A stretch of 64,000 nucleotides of DNA from VAXT01 sp963728535 (GTDB lineage: Bacteria; Actinomycetota; Thermoleophilia; Gaiellales; Gaiellaceae). Of the stretch, positions 32,913 through 41,124 are shown one piece after another. The number at the start of each line of letters is the position of its first letter. Position 1 is the first letter of the stretch. Made by a program: the position numbers and the translations under genes. Below the pieces are notes generated by a model. That model did not search any database, was not told where the DNA came from, and saw only the letters and a list, made by a program, of their open reading frames with translations. The stretch is from NCBI GenBank assembly GCA_963728535.1, contig CAVSKK010000001.1, positions 2,046,001 through 2,110,000 of the forward strand, given 5' to 3'.

Positions 32913-33290
32913 ATGGCCACGGTCGCCTCGACAGGCGTCGCAGAGCGGTTTCTCCGCGCCCTCGAGGCGCGCGACTTCGACGGGATCGCCTCGTGTTTCG
33001 CGCCGAGCGGCCGCCTGCGCGCACTCGTCCCGACGGCCTTGCGTGAGGACGAGGGCAGCGACGCGGTAGCCGAGCGCTTCCGGTACTGGGTCGGCGAGAT
33101 GAGCGACTTCGCGATCTCCGACATGGCAGTCGACGAGTTCGTCGATCGCATCCACATTCGGTACCGCATGAGCGGGATCGACCCCGAGGACGGCGCGGTG
33201 ACGTGCGAGCAGCACGCGTACCTCACTCTCGAGAGCGACGCGATCACGGCCATGAATCTCGTGTGCTCCGGCTGGCGCCCGGCCGCGTAG
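32913..33290 (+). CDS. NTF2/SnoaL-like fold protein
   Basis: A 125-residue protein with a typical start AERFLRALEARDFDGIASCFAPSGRLRALVP, as in SnoaL-like or nuclear transport factor 2-like proteins (cone-shaped alpha+beta barrel). These include isomerases, dehydratases and binding proteins, and the reaction cannot be read from the sequence. It is followed 23 nt later by the helicase gene. Confidence 0.72.
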   Translation: MATVASTGVAERFLRALEARDFDGIASCFAPSGRLRALVPTALREDEGSDAVAERFRYWVGEMSDFAISDMAVDEFVDRIHIRYRMSGIDPEDGAVTCEQHAYLTLESDAITAMNLVCSGWRPAA

Positions 33291-33313
33291 AGAGCGCCCG
33301 ATCTGAGCCGCCG

Positions 33314-35560
33314 ATGAGCGTCGAGACCGCTCTCTGGGCTGACCTGCTCCAGGGCGAGGAGCTTGCCTACCTTGGCTCAGAGCCTGCCCGCGAGCCGCGC
33401 ACGGCACCGCTATCGGCCGACCTGCCGGCTCCCCTTCGCGAGCGGTTGGAGGCGCATGGGATCGACTCGCTCTACTCCCACCAGGCGGAAGCCTGGGACG
33501 CGGCGGCGCGCGGCGAGAACGTCGTCGTCACCACCGGCACCGCCAGCGGGAAGAGCCTCGCCTTCAACCTGCCCGTGCTCGCCGCGCTCGCAGAGGAGCC
33601 GAAGCAGCGAGCGCTCTACCTCTATCCGACGAAGGCGCTCGCCCAGGACCAGGTGCGGGCACTCGACGAGCTGAAGGTCAAGCGCGTGAAGCCGGCGATC
33701 TACGACGGCGACACGGAGAGCGAGCGACGCTGGCAGATCCGGAAGTGGTCGAACCTGATCCTGACCAACCCGGACATGCTCCACGTCGGTGTTCTGCCCC
33801 ATCACGACCGCTGGGGTGACGTCCTCTCCAACCTGCGCTTCGTCGTGGTCGACGAGGCGCACGTCTACCGTGGCGTCTTCGGCTCGCACGTCGCCAACGT
33901 GCTGCGCCGCCTCCGTCGATTGGCGCGTGTGTACGGATCGGAACCGCAGTTCCTGCTCGCCTCGGCGACGATCGGCAACCCCGGCGAGCTTGCCGCCTCG
34001 CTCGTCGGGCTCGACTTCACGGTGATCGGTGACGATGGAGCGCCGAAGGCCGAGCGGACGGTCGCGCTCTGGAACCCGCCGCTCCTCGACGAAGAGCTCG
34101 GGGAGCGGGGTAGCGCGCTGGCCGAGGCCTCGAAGCTGATGGCCGACCTCGTTGGGCGAGGGCTCCGCACCCTCGTCTTCGCCAAGAGCCGCCGGGCCGC
34201 CGAGCTGATCCACAAGTTCACGGCCGACCGGGTCGGCGACGCCTCAGCCCTCTCGCCCTACCGCGCCGGCTACACCCCGGCGCAGCGCCGCGAGATCGAG
34301 CAACGGCTCTTCGCAGGCGAGCTCCTCGGCGTCAGCGCCACGAATGCGCTCGAGCTCGGAATCGACGTCGGAGCCCTCGACGCCGTGATCTCGGTCGGCT
34401 TCCCCGGCACCGTCGCGAGCCTGCGCCAGCAGTGGGGCCGGGCCGGCCGACGGGGACACGGCCTGGCCGTCCTCGTCGCGAGCGAGGATGCTCTCGATCA
34501 GTACTTCATGCGCGAGCCCGAGACGCTGCTCGGCCGACGGGTCGAGGCTGCGATCCTCGATCACGAGAACCGGCGGGTGCTCGACGGACATGTCGCGGCC
34601 GCCGCCTTCGAGGCCCCGATCGACGAGGCGGACGCAGAGATCCTGGGTGCGGAAGCCCTCCGCCGCGCGGCCGAGCACCCGGAGCTCGAGCAGACGAAGG
34701 CGGGCTACGTCTGGGCGGGCCGCGACTACCCGGCGGGACGCTTCGGCCTCCGCTCGACGAGCCCGGACGTCTTCACGATGGTCTCGACCGATACCGGCTC
34801 CGTCCTGGGCACGATCGAGCGCGAGCGCGCGTACTCGACCGTCCACGAGGGCGCGATCTACCTCCACCTGGGCGAGAGCTACCGCGTGGTTGCGCTCGAC
34901 CTTGCTGCTCGCAGCGCGCTCGTCGAGCCGTTCACCGGCGACTACTACACGCAGACGAAGAAGGAAACAACGACGGCGATCGAGGAAGCGCTCCGCACCG
35001 AGCGGCGGCTCGGGCTCGAGCTCGCCTTCGGGCGGGTCAGCGTGACCGAGCAGGTCGTCGCCTATCAGAAGAAATCCATCCGCGACCAGTCGACGCTCGA
35101 CCTCGTCCCGCTCGACCTCCCGGAGACAACCTTCGACACCGAGGCCGTCTGGTACGTGCCCGAGCCCGAGCAACTGGCCGAGCTGGAAAAGATGCCTCGC
35201 CTCCTCGGCACGCTGCACGCCGCCGAGCACGCGATGATCGCGATCCTGCCGCTCTGGGCGATGTGCGACCGCTGGGACATCGGCGGCCTCTCGACGAACC
35301 TCCACTTCCAGACCGGCCGGCCGACGGTCTTCGTCTACGACGGCCACTCCGGCGGCGTGGGCATCACCGAGCATGGCTTCGAGGTCTTCGAGGGCTGGGT
35401 CGAGGACACGCGAAGGATGCTCGCCGGCTGTCCGTGCGAGCGAGGCTGTCCTTCGTGTGTCCAATCGCCGAAGTGCGGCAACCTGAACGAGCCGCTCGAC
35501 AAGGTCGGCGCCTTGACGCTCCTCGAACGGATGCTTTCCGAAAGCCAGTCGATTTCCTAG
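33314..35560 (+). CDS. DEAD/DEAH-box helicase, MrfA/YprA family
   Basis: A 748-residue SF2 helicase: Q-type SLYSHQAEAW, Walker A TGTASGKSLAF, VVDEAHVY (DEAH box), ASATIGN, LVFAKSRR, and motif VI QQWGRAGRRG. The C-terminal DUF1998-type region ends with a cysteine cluster CPCERGCPSC...C that binds zinc. MrfA-type helicases repair mitomycin-type DNA damage in Bacillus. The ATG at 33314 opens the conserved N-terminal region; in-frame sequence further upstream belongs to the neighbouring gene's other frame. Confidence 0.93.
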   Translation: MSVETALWADLLQGEELAYLGSEPAREPRTAPLSADLPAPLRERLEAHGIDSLYSHQAEAWDAAARGENVVVTTGTASGKSLAFNLPVLAALAEEPKQRALYLYPTKALAQDQVRALDELKVKRVKPAIYDGDTESERRWQIRKWSNLILTNPDMLHVGVLPHHDRWGDVLSNLRFVVVDEAHVYRGVFGSHVANVLRRLRRLARVYGSEPQFLLASATIGNPGELAASLVGLDFTVIGDDGAPKAERTVALWNPPLLDEELGERGSALAEASKLMADLVGRGLRTLVFAKSRRAAELIHKFTADRVGDASALSPYRAGYTPAQRREIEQRLFAGELLGVSATNALELGIDVGALDAVISVGFPGTVASLRQQWGRAGRRGHGLAVLVASEDALDQYFMREPETLLGRRVEAAILDHENRRVLDGHVAAAAFEAPIDEADAEILGAEALRRAAEHPELEQTKAGYVWAGRDYPAGRFGLRSTSPDVFTMVSTDTGSVLGTIERERAYSTVHEGAIYLHLGESYRVVALDLAARSALVEPFTGDYYTQTKKETTTAIEEALRTERRLGLELAFGRVSVTEQVVAYQKKSIRDQSTLDLVPLDLPETTFDTEAVWYVPEPEQLAELEKMPRLLGTLHAAEHAMIAILPLWAMCDRWDIGGLSTNLHFQTGRPTVFVYDGHSGGVGITEHGFEVFEGWVEDTRRMLAGCPCERGCPSCVQSPKCGNLNEPLDKVGALTLLERMLSESQSIS

Positions 35561-35610
35561 GGCCTGTCGATTTCGGCCGGCGCCGTTCGTCGTCCCTGTG
35601 CCATGACGAG

Positions 35611-35620
35611 AGGAGGAGGG
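35611..35620 (+). promoter_or_regulatory. Strong ribosome-binding site for a 51-codon ORF
   Basis: AGGAGGAGGG stands immediately before ATG 35621. It is one of the strongest Shine-Dalgarno sequences in the window, which supports translation of the small ORF from here rather than from ATG 35603. Confidence 0.5.
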
Positions 35621-35776
35621 ATGAAGCCGGTGCGAAGGCCACACAGAAACCTGGTGGAGACCGAGACGGCAAGGCCACGTGCGATCGCCGTCGAGTTCCG
35701 CCACCACGACCCGTTCTGGCCGTCCGAGGACGCGTTCGTCAGCGAAGCGATGCTGGCGCGGCTGCGGACGGCGTAG
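35621..35776 (+). CDS. Small hypothetical protein, 51 aa
   Basis: A short ORF between the helicase and the YCII genes: basic N-terminus KPVRRPHRN, then AVEFRHHDPFWPSEDAFVSE and LARLRTA. It shows no membrane helix or signal. The strong Shine-Dalgarno and normal-looking composition suggest it is real. I do not recognise it. Confidence 0.5.
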   Translation: MKPVRRPHRNLVETETARPRAIAVEFRHHDPFWPSEDAFVSEAMLARLRTA

Positions 35777-35799
35777 CCTGCAAGCGAAAGGAGCACGAG

Positions 35800-36144
35800 T
35801 TGGAGTACCTAGCACTCATTCACGCGGAGGAAGACCAATGGGAGTCAATGAGCGAGGACGATCGCCAGGCGGTCTATGCCCGCTACATGGAGTTCTCCCA
35901 GGGCGACAAGGTGGTCGGCGGCGCTGAGCTTCAGTCGACCAAGACGGCGACTTCGGTGCGCGTTCGAAACAGTGAGCGCCTCGTCACCGACGGGCCGTAC
36001 ACCGAGGTCAAGGAGGCGCTCGGGGGTTACTTCATCCTCGAGTGCGACTCGATCGACGAGGCCTGCGAGCTCGCCGCGAAGATCCCGGCGGCCGAGCAGG
36101 GCGCAATCGAGGTTCGACCGGTGCACGTCGAGGAGGCGAGCTGA
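35800..36144 (+). CDS. YCII/DGPF domain protein 1
   Basis: A 114-residue ferredoxin-like-fold protein of the YCII-related family with TDGPYTEVKEALGGYFILE, the DGP[FY] motif, and GAIEVRPV at the end. No ATG/GTG is near the conserved start; TTG at 35800 with AAAGGAG upstream is chosen. Together with the next gene and the sigma factor it forms the standard ECF42 unit, in which DGPF proteins are the main conserved partners of the sigma factor. Confidence 0.88.
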   Translation: MEYLALIHAEEDQWESMSEDDRQAVYARYMEFSQGDKVVGGAELQSTKTATSVRVRNSERLVTDGPYTEVKEALGGYFILECDSIDEACELAAKIPAAEQGAIEVRPVHVEEAS

Positions 36145-36145
36145 G

Positions 36146-36523
36146 ATGCGTTACGCCCTGATGGTCTACAGCGACCAGTCAGCCTGGCTGGACATGTCCG
36201 AGGAAGAAGCGGCACAGGCACGCGAGAAGTCGCTGCCGAGGTGGTATGCCCTCTTCGACGAGCTGGGGAAGGCAGACCCGGAGGTCGACGGCAAGGAGCT
36301 CGACGACGCGACGACCGCAAAGACGGTCCGCGTCCGCGACGGCAACGTGCTCGTCACCGACGGCCCCTTTGTGGAGACGAAGGAGCAGATCGGCGGCATC
36401 TTCGAGATCAAACTGCCCGATCTGGACATGGCCCTGACCCTGGCGGCGAAGATCCCGACCGCCGAGCACGGCACGATCGAGGTTCGCCCGATCGTCGAGC
36501 GCGAGACGGAGGCCGGCGCATAG
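36146..36523 (+). CDS. YCII/DGPF domain protein 2
   Basis: A 125-residue paralogue of the previous gene: MRYALMVYSDQSAW start, VTDGPFVETKEQIGG and HGTIEVRPI. The ATG is 1 nt after the previous stop, and the TAG overlaps the proposed start of the sigma gene. DGPF proteins are thought to act with ECF42 in signalling or as stress-linked enzymes; the biochemistry is unknown. Confidence 0.9.
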   Translation: MRYALMVYSDQSAWLDMSEEEAAQAREKSLPRWYALFDELGKADPEVDGKELDDATTAKTVRVRDGNVLVTDGPFVETKEQIGGIFEIKLPDLDMALTLAAKIPTAEHGTIEVRPIVERETEAGA

Positions 36524-38589
36524 AGACGGTCGATCGCGTCTTTCGGGAGGAGTGGGGACGTGCGGTCGCAATCCTCATCAGCGTCCTCGGCGATTTCGAC
36601 CTCGCCGAGGACGCGGTGCAGGAGGCGTTCGCCGTTGCGCTCGAGCGCTGGCCCCGAGACGGCGAGCCTCGTAATCCCGCCGCCTGGATCGTCACGACTG
36701 CTCGCAACCGGGCGATCGACCGAATCCGCCGCGATCAGACGCTGGCGAGGAAGACCGAGCTCCTCGAGCGCCTGGACGAGCTACCCGAGGAGGAGAAAGA
36801 CGTGAGTGCGATCCCGGATGAGCGGCTGGCGCTCGTCTTCACGTGTTGCCACCCAGCGCTCGCGGCAGAGGCTCAGGTGGCGCTCACTCTCCGGGAGGTC
36901 GGCGGACTGACCACGACGGAGATCGCGCGGGCGTTCCTCACCCCCGAGCCGACGATGGCGCAGCGCCTCGTTCGAGCGAAGCGGAAGATCCGCGCGGCCG
37001 GGATCCCGTTTCGAGTCCCGCTCGACGAGGAGCTCACGGACCGCCTGCAGCCCGTGCTGGCAGTCCTCTACCTCGTCTTCAACGAGGGCTACAGCGCAAC
37101 CGCTGACGACCACCTCGTGCGCCGGGAGCTCTCCGACGAGGCGATCAGGCTCGGCAAGCTCCTCGCGGTCCTCATGCCCGACGAAGCGGAAGTCCTGGCC
37201 CTGCTCGCGCTCATGCTCTTCCAGGACTCCCGGCGCGAGGCCCGAACAAACCCCGCCGGCGAGCTGGTCCTCCTCGAAGACCAGGATCGCTCGCTCTGGA
37301 ACCGCGACCGGATCGACGAGGGCGGTCGAGTGCTCGAGCACGCCCAGCGGCTCGGCAGCACCGGCTCTTACGGGCTTCAGGCGACGATCGCCGCGGTGCA
37401 CTCGACCACCAACCGACCGGAGGAGACGGACTGGCACGCAATCGCCGAGCTCTACGGGGAGCTGGGACGCGTCACCCCGTCCCCGATCGTCGAGCTGAAC
37501 CGGGCGGTCGCGGTCGCAATGGCCGGTGGGATCGACCAGGGACTCGATCTGATCGCGCAGATCGAGGGGATCGACGGCTACCACCTCCTGCATGCCGCCC
37601 GGGCGGACCTCCTCCGGCGACTCGGGCGGCGAGAAGAGGCGGCGGGCGCCTACCGTAGGGCGCTGGAGCTCGCTCCCAATCCGGTCGAGCGGGCCTTCCT
37701 CGAGCGGCGGCTCGAGGAGGTTGCGCTGACCGGGCCGTATGCTCGGCTCGTGATCCAGACCATGACCGGCACCCTGCGACGGGTCCTCGTCCGGCCGCCG
37801 GCGACCGATTTCTCGCGCTGGCGTGAGTATCGGTGGCTCGCAGAGCCGGACGTTGAGCGGATCGCGGACGAGCACGAAGGTTTTCGCAAGACGCTGGAGG
37901 AGGCCGGAGCCGAGGTCGTCGTGGCCGCGAAAGCCGCAGACCAGAACCCTGACGCCGTGTACGTCTTCGATCCCGCATTCGTCACAGACGCGGGCGCGAT
38001 TCTCCTGCGGCCGGGGAAGGAGGCCCGACGGGGCGAGGTCGAGGCGCTACGGGCCGACTTCGAGGCAGCCGGCGTCCCGATTGCCGCCGAGCTGACCGCG
38101 CCCGCGCTTGCCGAGGGCGGTGACGCGTTCTGGGTCGACGAACGAACGCTGGTCGTCGGGCTCGGCTACCGGACAAACGAAGCGGGGGCCGCCCAGCTCG
38201 GAGCCGCTCTGCCCGGCGTCGAGGTGTTCACCGTCGATCTGCCGCACTACCTCGGCCAGGAACATTGCATGCACATGTTGACGATCATCAGCCCACTCGA
38301 CGCCGACCTGGCGCTCGTCTACCTGCCGTTGCTGCCGGTTCGCCTCGTCGAGCTGCTCGAGGAGCGCGGCATCGAGCTGGTCGAGGTTCCCGACGAGGAG
38401 TTCAAGTCGATGGCGTGCAACGTCCTCGCGCTCGGTCCCCGGAAGGCTCTCGCCCTCGACGGGAACCCGGAGACAAGGCAGCGGATGGAGGCGGCGGGCG
38501 TCGACGTCCGCGTCTACCAGGGCGAGGAGCTCTCTCGCAAGGGCGAAGGAGGGCCTACGTGCCTGACCCTTCCCCTGTTACGCGGCTGA
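36520..38589 (+). CDS. ECF42 sigma factor fused in frame to a DDAH/amidinotransferase-type enzyme
   Basis: One open frame of 689 codons. The N-terminal about 170 residues are an ECF sigma (DLAEDAVQEAFAVALERW in region 2, LTTTEIARAFLTPEPTMAQRL in region 4). A helical TPR-like extension up to about 405, containing VLYLVFNEGYSA, is typical of ECF42. Without a stop it continues into a complete pentein enzyme (411-689): RRVLVRPP, EGGD (532-535), HxxxxIS region, NVLALGP, and GPTC with Cys681 as likely nucleophile, resembling dimethylarginine dimethylaminohydrolase. The sigma part has no ATG/GTG/TTG; ATA at 36520 overlaps the upstream TAG. The enzyme has its own TATGCT plus GTG 37750, so two proteins may be made. 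Confidence 0.75.
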   Translation: METVDRVFREEWGRAVAILISVLGDFDLAEDAVQEAFAVALERWPRDGEPRNPAAWIVTTARNRAIDRIRRDQTLARKTELLERLDELPEEEKDVSAIPDERLALVFTCCHPALAAEAQVALTLREVGGLTTTEIARAFLTPEPTMAQRLVRAKRKIRAAGIPFRVPLDEELTDRLQPVLAVLYLVFNEGYSATADDHLVRRELSDEAIRLGKLLAVLMPDEAEVLALLALMLFQDSRREARTNPAGELVLLEDQDRSLWNRDRIDEGGRVLEHAQRLGSTGSYGLQATIAAVHSTTNRPEETDWHAIAELYGELGRVTPSPIVELNRAVAVAMAGGIDQGLDLIAQIEGIDGYHLLHAARADLLRRLGRREEAAGAYRRALELAPNPVERAFLERRLEEVALTGPYARLVIQTMTGTLRRVLVRPPATDFSRWREYRWLAEPDVERIADEHEGFRKTLEEAGAEVVVAAKAADQNPDAVYVFDPAFVTDAGAILLRPGKEARRGEVEALRADFEAAGVPIAAELTAPALAEGGDAFWVDERTLVVGLGYRTNEAGAAQLGAALPGVEVFTVDLPHYLGQEHCMHMLTIISPLDADLALVYLPLLPVRLVELLEERGIELVEVPDEEFKSMACNVLALGPRKALALDGNPETRQRMEAAGVDVRVYQGEELSRKGEGGPTCLTLPLLRG
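37738..37752 (+). promoter_or_regulatory. Internal -10 and leaderless GTG for the amidinotransferase part
   Basis: TATGCT (37738-37743), then 6 nt, then GTG 37750, in frame with the enzyme domain. The layout equals that of otsB and others. It suggests the enzyme can be expressed separately from the sigma factor. Confidence 0.45.
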
Positions 38590-39013
38590 GCACGAGGGCG
38601 ACCGCCTCCGCCGGGCTCTCCGCCCGGTCGATCCCTTCCAGCTCCCAACCAGGATCCAGCACGACGACCGGGCGCCCGAGTCGCATCGCAAACCCGATCT
38701 CCGCCAGAGTCCCCCAGCTTCCGCCGACTGCGATCACGGCGTCACCGGAGCCCGCGACGGCGAGATTGCGCGCGTGCCCGATGCCCGTGACAACGGCGTG
38801 GTCGATCCATTCGTTCGCCTCGGCGCGGCTCGCACCCGGGAGAATGCCGATCGTCGTGCCTCCCGCCTTCTTCGCCCCACGAGCCGCCGCGGCCATCACC
38901 TCACCGAGGCCTCCGGTTACGACGGTGCAGCCGCGCTCGGCGAGCAGGCGTCCGACTTCTTCGGCTCGAGCTTCGTGCTCGGAGCCGCTGCCGATCACCG
39001 AAACCTGGATCAC
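38555..39013 (-). CDS. LOG-family/TIGR00725-like nucleotide-binding protein
   Basis: A 152-residue Rossmann-like protein with VSVIGSG, CTVVTGGLGEVM, GILPG, HARNLAVA and IAVGGSWGTLAEIG; the last corresponds to the GGxGTxxE motif of LOG/cytokinin-activating and MoCo-carrier-like proteins. The Arg in HARN and Glu in LAEIG are the usual active or binding residues. It may hydrolyse nucleotide monophosphates or bind a cofactor. The last 35 nt overlap the convergent amidinotransferase gene. GTG 39013 is 6 nt from a TACCAT element. Confidence 0.82.
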   Translation of the reverse strand: MIQVSVIGSGSEHEARAEEVGRLLAERGCTVVTGGLGEVMAAAARGAKKAGGTTIGILPGASRAEANEWIDHAVVTGIGHARNLAVAGSGDAVIAVGGSWGTLAEIGFAMRLGRPVVVLDPGWELEGIDRAESPAEAVALVLSRVTGEGSGT

Positions 39014-39019
39014 CAGGCG

Positions 39020-39025
39020 ATGGTA
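39020..39025 (-). promoter_or_regulatory. -10 element of the LOG-like gene over the ndh start codon
   Basis: TACCAT on the minus strand, 6 nt before GTG 39013, is the complement of the first two ndh codons (ATG GTA). Confidence 0.4.
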
Positions 39026-40285
39026 GAGGCACGGCGGGCCCGCGGCGGGACGCTCGTCCTCGGTGGAGGCTTCGCCGGCTCCTACGTCGCACGGCTGCTC
39101 GGTCAGCGCGGGGCGACGATCGTCAGCCTCGAGAACTTCATGCTGTTCACGCCGCTCCTGCCCGAAGCCGCGTCAGGGACGCTCGAGCCCCGCCACGTCG
39201 TCGTTCCATTGCGGTTGATGTGCCCACATGCGCAGCTTCTGCTCGGCCGGCTGACGGCGCTCGACGCGGAGCGGCGCACGGCGACGGTCGAGACCGGAGC
39301 GGGCATCTTCGAGGTCGGCTACGAGCAAGCGGTGCTCGCGCTCGGCTCCATCACACGAGCGTTGCCGATCCCGGGCCTGGCCGAGCACGCGCTCGGGTTC
39401 AAGGACCTCGCGGATGCGATCAACCTCCGAAACCACGTCCTCCGCCAACTCGAGGCGGCCATGGCCGCGATGGACTCGAGCAGGGCCGAGGCGCATCTCA
39501 CCTTCGTGTTCGTCGGCGCAGGCTATGCGGGGGTCGAGGCGCTGGCCGAGCTCGCCGACCTCGTCCGCGACGCCCTCAGGCACTATCCCGAGCTCCCGCG
39601 GCGCCGCACGCGGTGGGTCCTCGTCGACGCGGCGCCGAAGATCTTGCCGGAGGTTCCTTCTCGCCTGGGCGAGTATGCCGCGAAGCAGCTGGCGAAAAGA
39701 GGCATCGAGATCAGGGTCTCGACGACGCTCGAATCGGTCGGGCGAAGCTCCGTCGTCCTGACCGGAGGCGAGCGCATCCCGACGCACACGCTCGTGTGGA
39801 CCGCAGGCGTCAGCCCGAACCCACTGCTTGCCGAGCTCGGTCTGCCTCTCGACGAGCGCGGGCGCGTCAAGGTCGACGCCAACCTGCGAGTCGAGGATCG
39901 CGAGGGTCTGTGGGCACTCGGCGACGACGCACACGTGCCGAACTCCGCCACGCCGGGCCTGCCGGATCCTCCGACCTCCCAGCACGCATTGCGCCAGGCA
40001 CGCCGGCTCGCGAAGAACCTGCGCGGAACACCGCGGCCCTACGGCTACCGCTCGCTCGGGCAGGTCGCGACACTCGGCCGGCACAAGGGGATTGCACTCG
40101 TCTTCGGCGTTCCGCTGCGCGGCTTCGTGGGCTGGTTCGTGACGAGGACGTACCACCTCTACCAGCTGCCGCTCTTCTCCAGGAAGCTCCGTGTCGTCGC
40201 CGACTGGACGGTCTCACTCTTCTTCCGCCGCGACATCGCCGAGTTGAGCATGCTCGGCCACCCGAGAGGCATCGGCGATGACTGA
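39020..40285 (+). CDS. ndh: Type II NADH dehydrogenase (FAD-dependent)
   Basis: A 421-residue pyridine nucleotide-disulphide oxidoreductase: N-terminal FAD turn LVLGGGFAGSYVA, second NAD turn FVFVGAGYAGVEA, WTAGVSPNPLLAELGLP and LWALGDDAHVP, the FAD-binding C-terminal motif. The last 90 residues have amphipathic/hydrophobic segments (GFVGWFVTRTYHLYQLP) that anchor NDH-2 in the membrane. It passes electrons from NADH to quinone without pumping protons. The start is only 6 nt from that of the divergent LOG-like gene. Confidence 0.9.
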   Translation: MVEARRARGGTLVLGGGFAGSYVARLLGQRGATIVSLENFMLFTPLLPEAASGTLEPRHVVVPLRLMCPHAQLLLGRLTALDAERRTATVETGAGIFEVGYEQAVLALGSITRALPIPGLAEHALGFKDLADAINLRNHVLRQLEAAMAAMDSSRAEAHLTFVFVGAGYAGVEALAELADLVRDALRHYPELPRRRTRWVLVDAAPKILPEVPSRLGEYAAKQLAKRGIEIRVSTTLESVGRSSVVLTGGERIPTHTLVWTAGVSPNPLLAELGLPLDERGRVKVDANLRVEDREGLWALGDDAHVPNSATPGLPDPPTSQHALRQARRLAKNLRGTPRPYGYRSLGQVATLGRHKGIALVFGVPLRGFVGWFVTRTYHLYQLPLFSRKLRVVADWTVSLFFRRDIAELSMLGHPRGIGDD

Positions 40286-41057
40286 GCTCGAGCGCGTCGT
40301 CGCGTTTCTGAGAATGCTCGATGCCCTCTCCGCGGAGCTTGCCGTGCCGTTTCGGTTCGGCACTGCGTATCTCCACTCCGAAGTCCCCCGCGTCTGGAGC
40401 CGCAACTACCTCGCGGCCGACACCGATCTCGACGAGGCGTCGGCCGAGCTGCTCGCGGCGGAGTCGGATCGAATCCTCAGAGGCGCCGGCCTGCGTCACG
40501 GCAAGGTCGAGGTCTACGACGAGGAGGCCGGCGCTCGCCTCGATCCGGAGTTTCGCGAGCTCGGCTGGGAGGTGCACTGCGATGTGCTCATGGTCGCGCG
40601 CCGGGAACCCGATCGCCCCGCCGATCTCTCGCTGGCCCAGGAGGTCTCGATCGACGAGCTCGAGCCGGTCTGGGCCGAAGACACGCGGCGCACGCCCTAC
40701 GGCACGGACGAGGAGACCGTCCGGCAACTCGTCGTCAACAAGCAAATCGTCGCTGCAACGAGACAGACGGCCTTCTTCGCAGCGCGTGTCGACGGCGTTA
40801 TCGCGAGCTACTGCGAGCTCTACTCCGACGGGAACACCGGTCAGATCGAGGCCGTGGTGACCAGCGAGTCGTTTCGCAACCGCGGTCTTGCCCGCGCAAC
40901 CGTCTCCTGCGCGCTCGCCGCGTCCCGCGCAGCCGGAAACGACCTGACCTTCCTCATGGCTCTGCGGGACGACTGGCCAAAGGAGCTCTACCGGAAGCTC
41001 GGCTTCGACGAGATCGGCCAGATCTACGAGTTCGTGCGGCCGGCATCCAACTCGTAG
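40278..41057 (+). CDS. GNAT family N-acetyltransferase
   Basis: A 259-residue protein. The first about 120 residues (to REPDRPADLS) form a separate alpha/beta lobe. The C-terminal half has the GNAT acetyl-CoA site (VVTSESFRNRGLARATVSCAL, matching V---x-RGxGxA) and the YRKLGFDEIG end. The substrate is unknown. The ATG overlaps the ndh 3' end by 8 nt. Confidence 0.8.
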   Translation: MTELERVVAFLRMLDALSAELAVPFRFGTAYLHSEVPRVWSRNYLAADTDLDEASAELLAAESDRILRGAGLRHGKVEVYDEEAGARLDPEFRELGWEVHCDVLMVARREPDRPADLSLAQEVSIDELEPVWAEDTRRTPYGTDEETVRQLVVNKQIVAATRQTAFFAARVDGVIASYCELYSDGNTGQIEAVVTSESFRNRGLARATVSCALAASRAAGNDLTFLMALRDDWPKELYRKLGFDEIGQIYEFVRPASNS

Positions 41058-41070
41058 CGATTCGCTCGAC

Positions 41071-41088
41071 TCCCCCATTCGAGGGATG
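41071..41088. promoter_or_regulatory. Palindromic operator-like element, copy 2
   Basis: TCCCCCATTCGAGGGATG is the reverse complement of the 1588-1605 element with one mismatch. It lies 37 nt before the HD-GYP ATG. Confidence 0.4.
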
Positions 41089-41124
41089 GGTAGACCGTAG
41101 CCCCGTCCGATCTCAATTCGAGTA

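Noticed and set aside
33314..35560. A restriction or defence island around the MrfA-like helicase
   Set aside because: YprA/MrfA helicases can resemble defence helicases, but the neighbours are an NTF2-like protein, YCII proteins and a sigma factor, with no nuclease or methylase.
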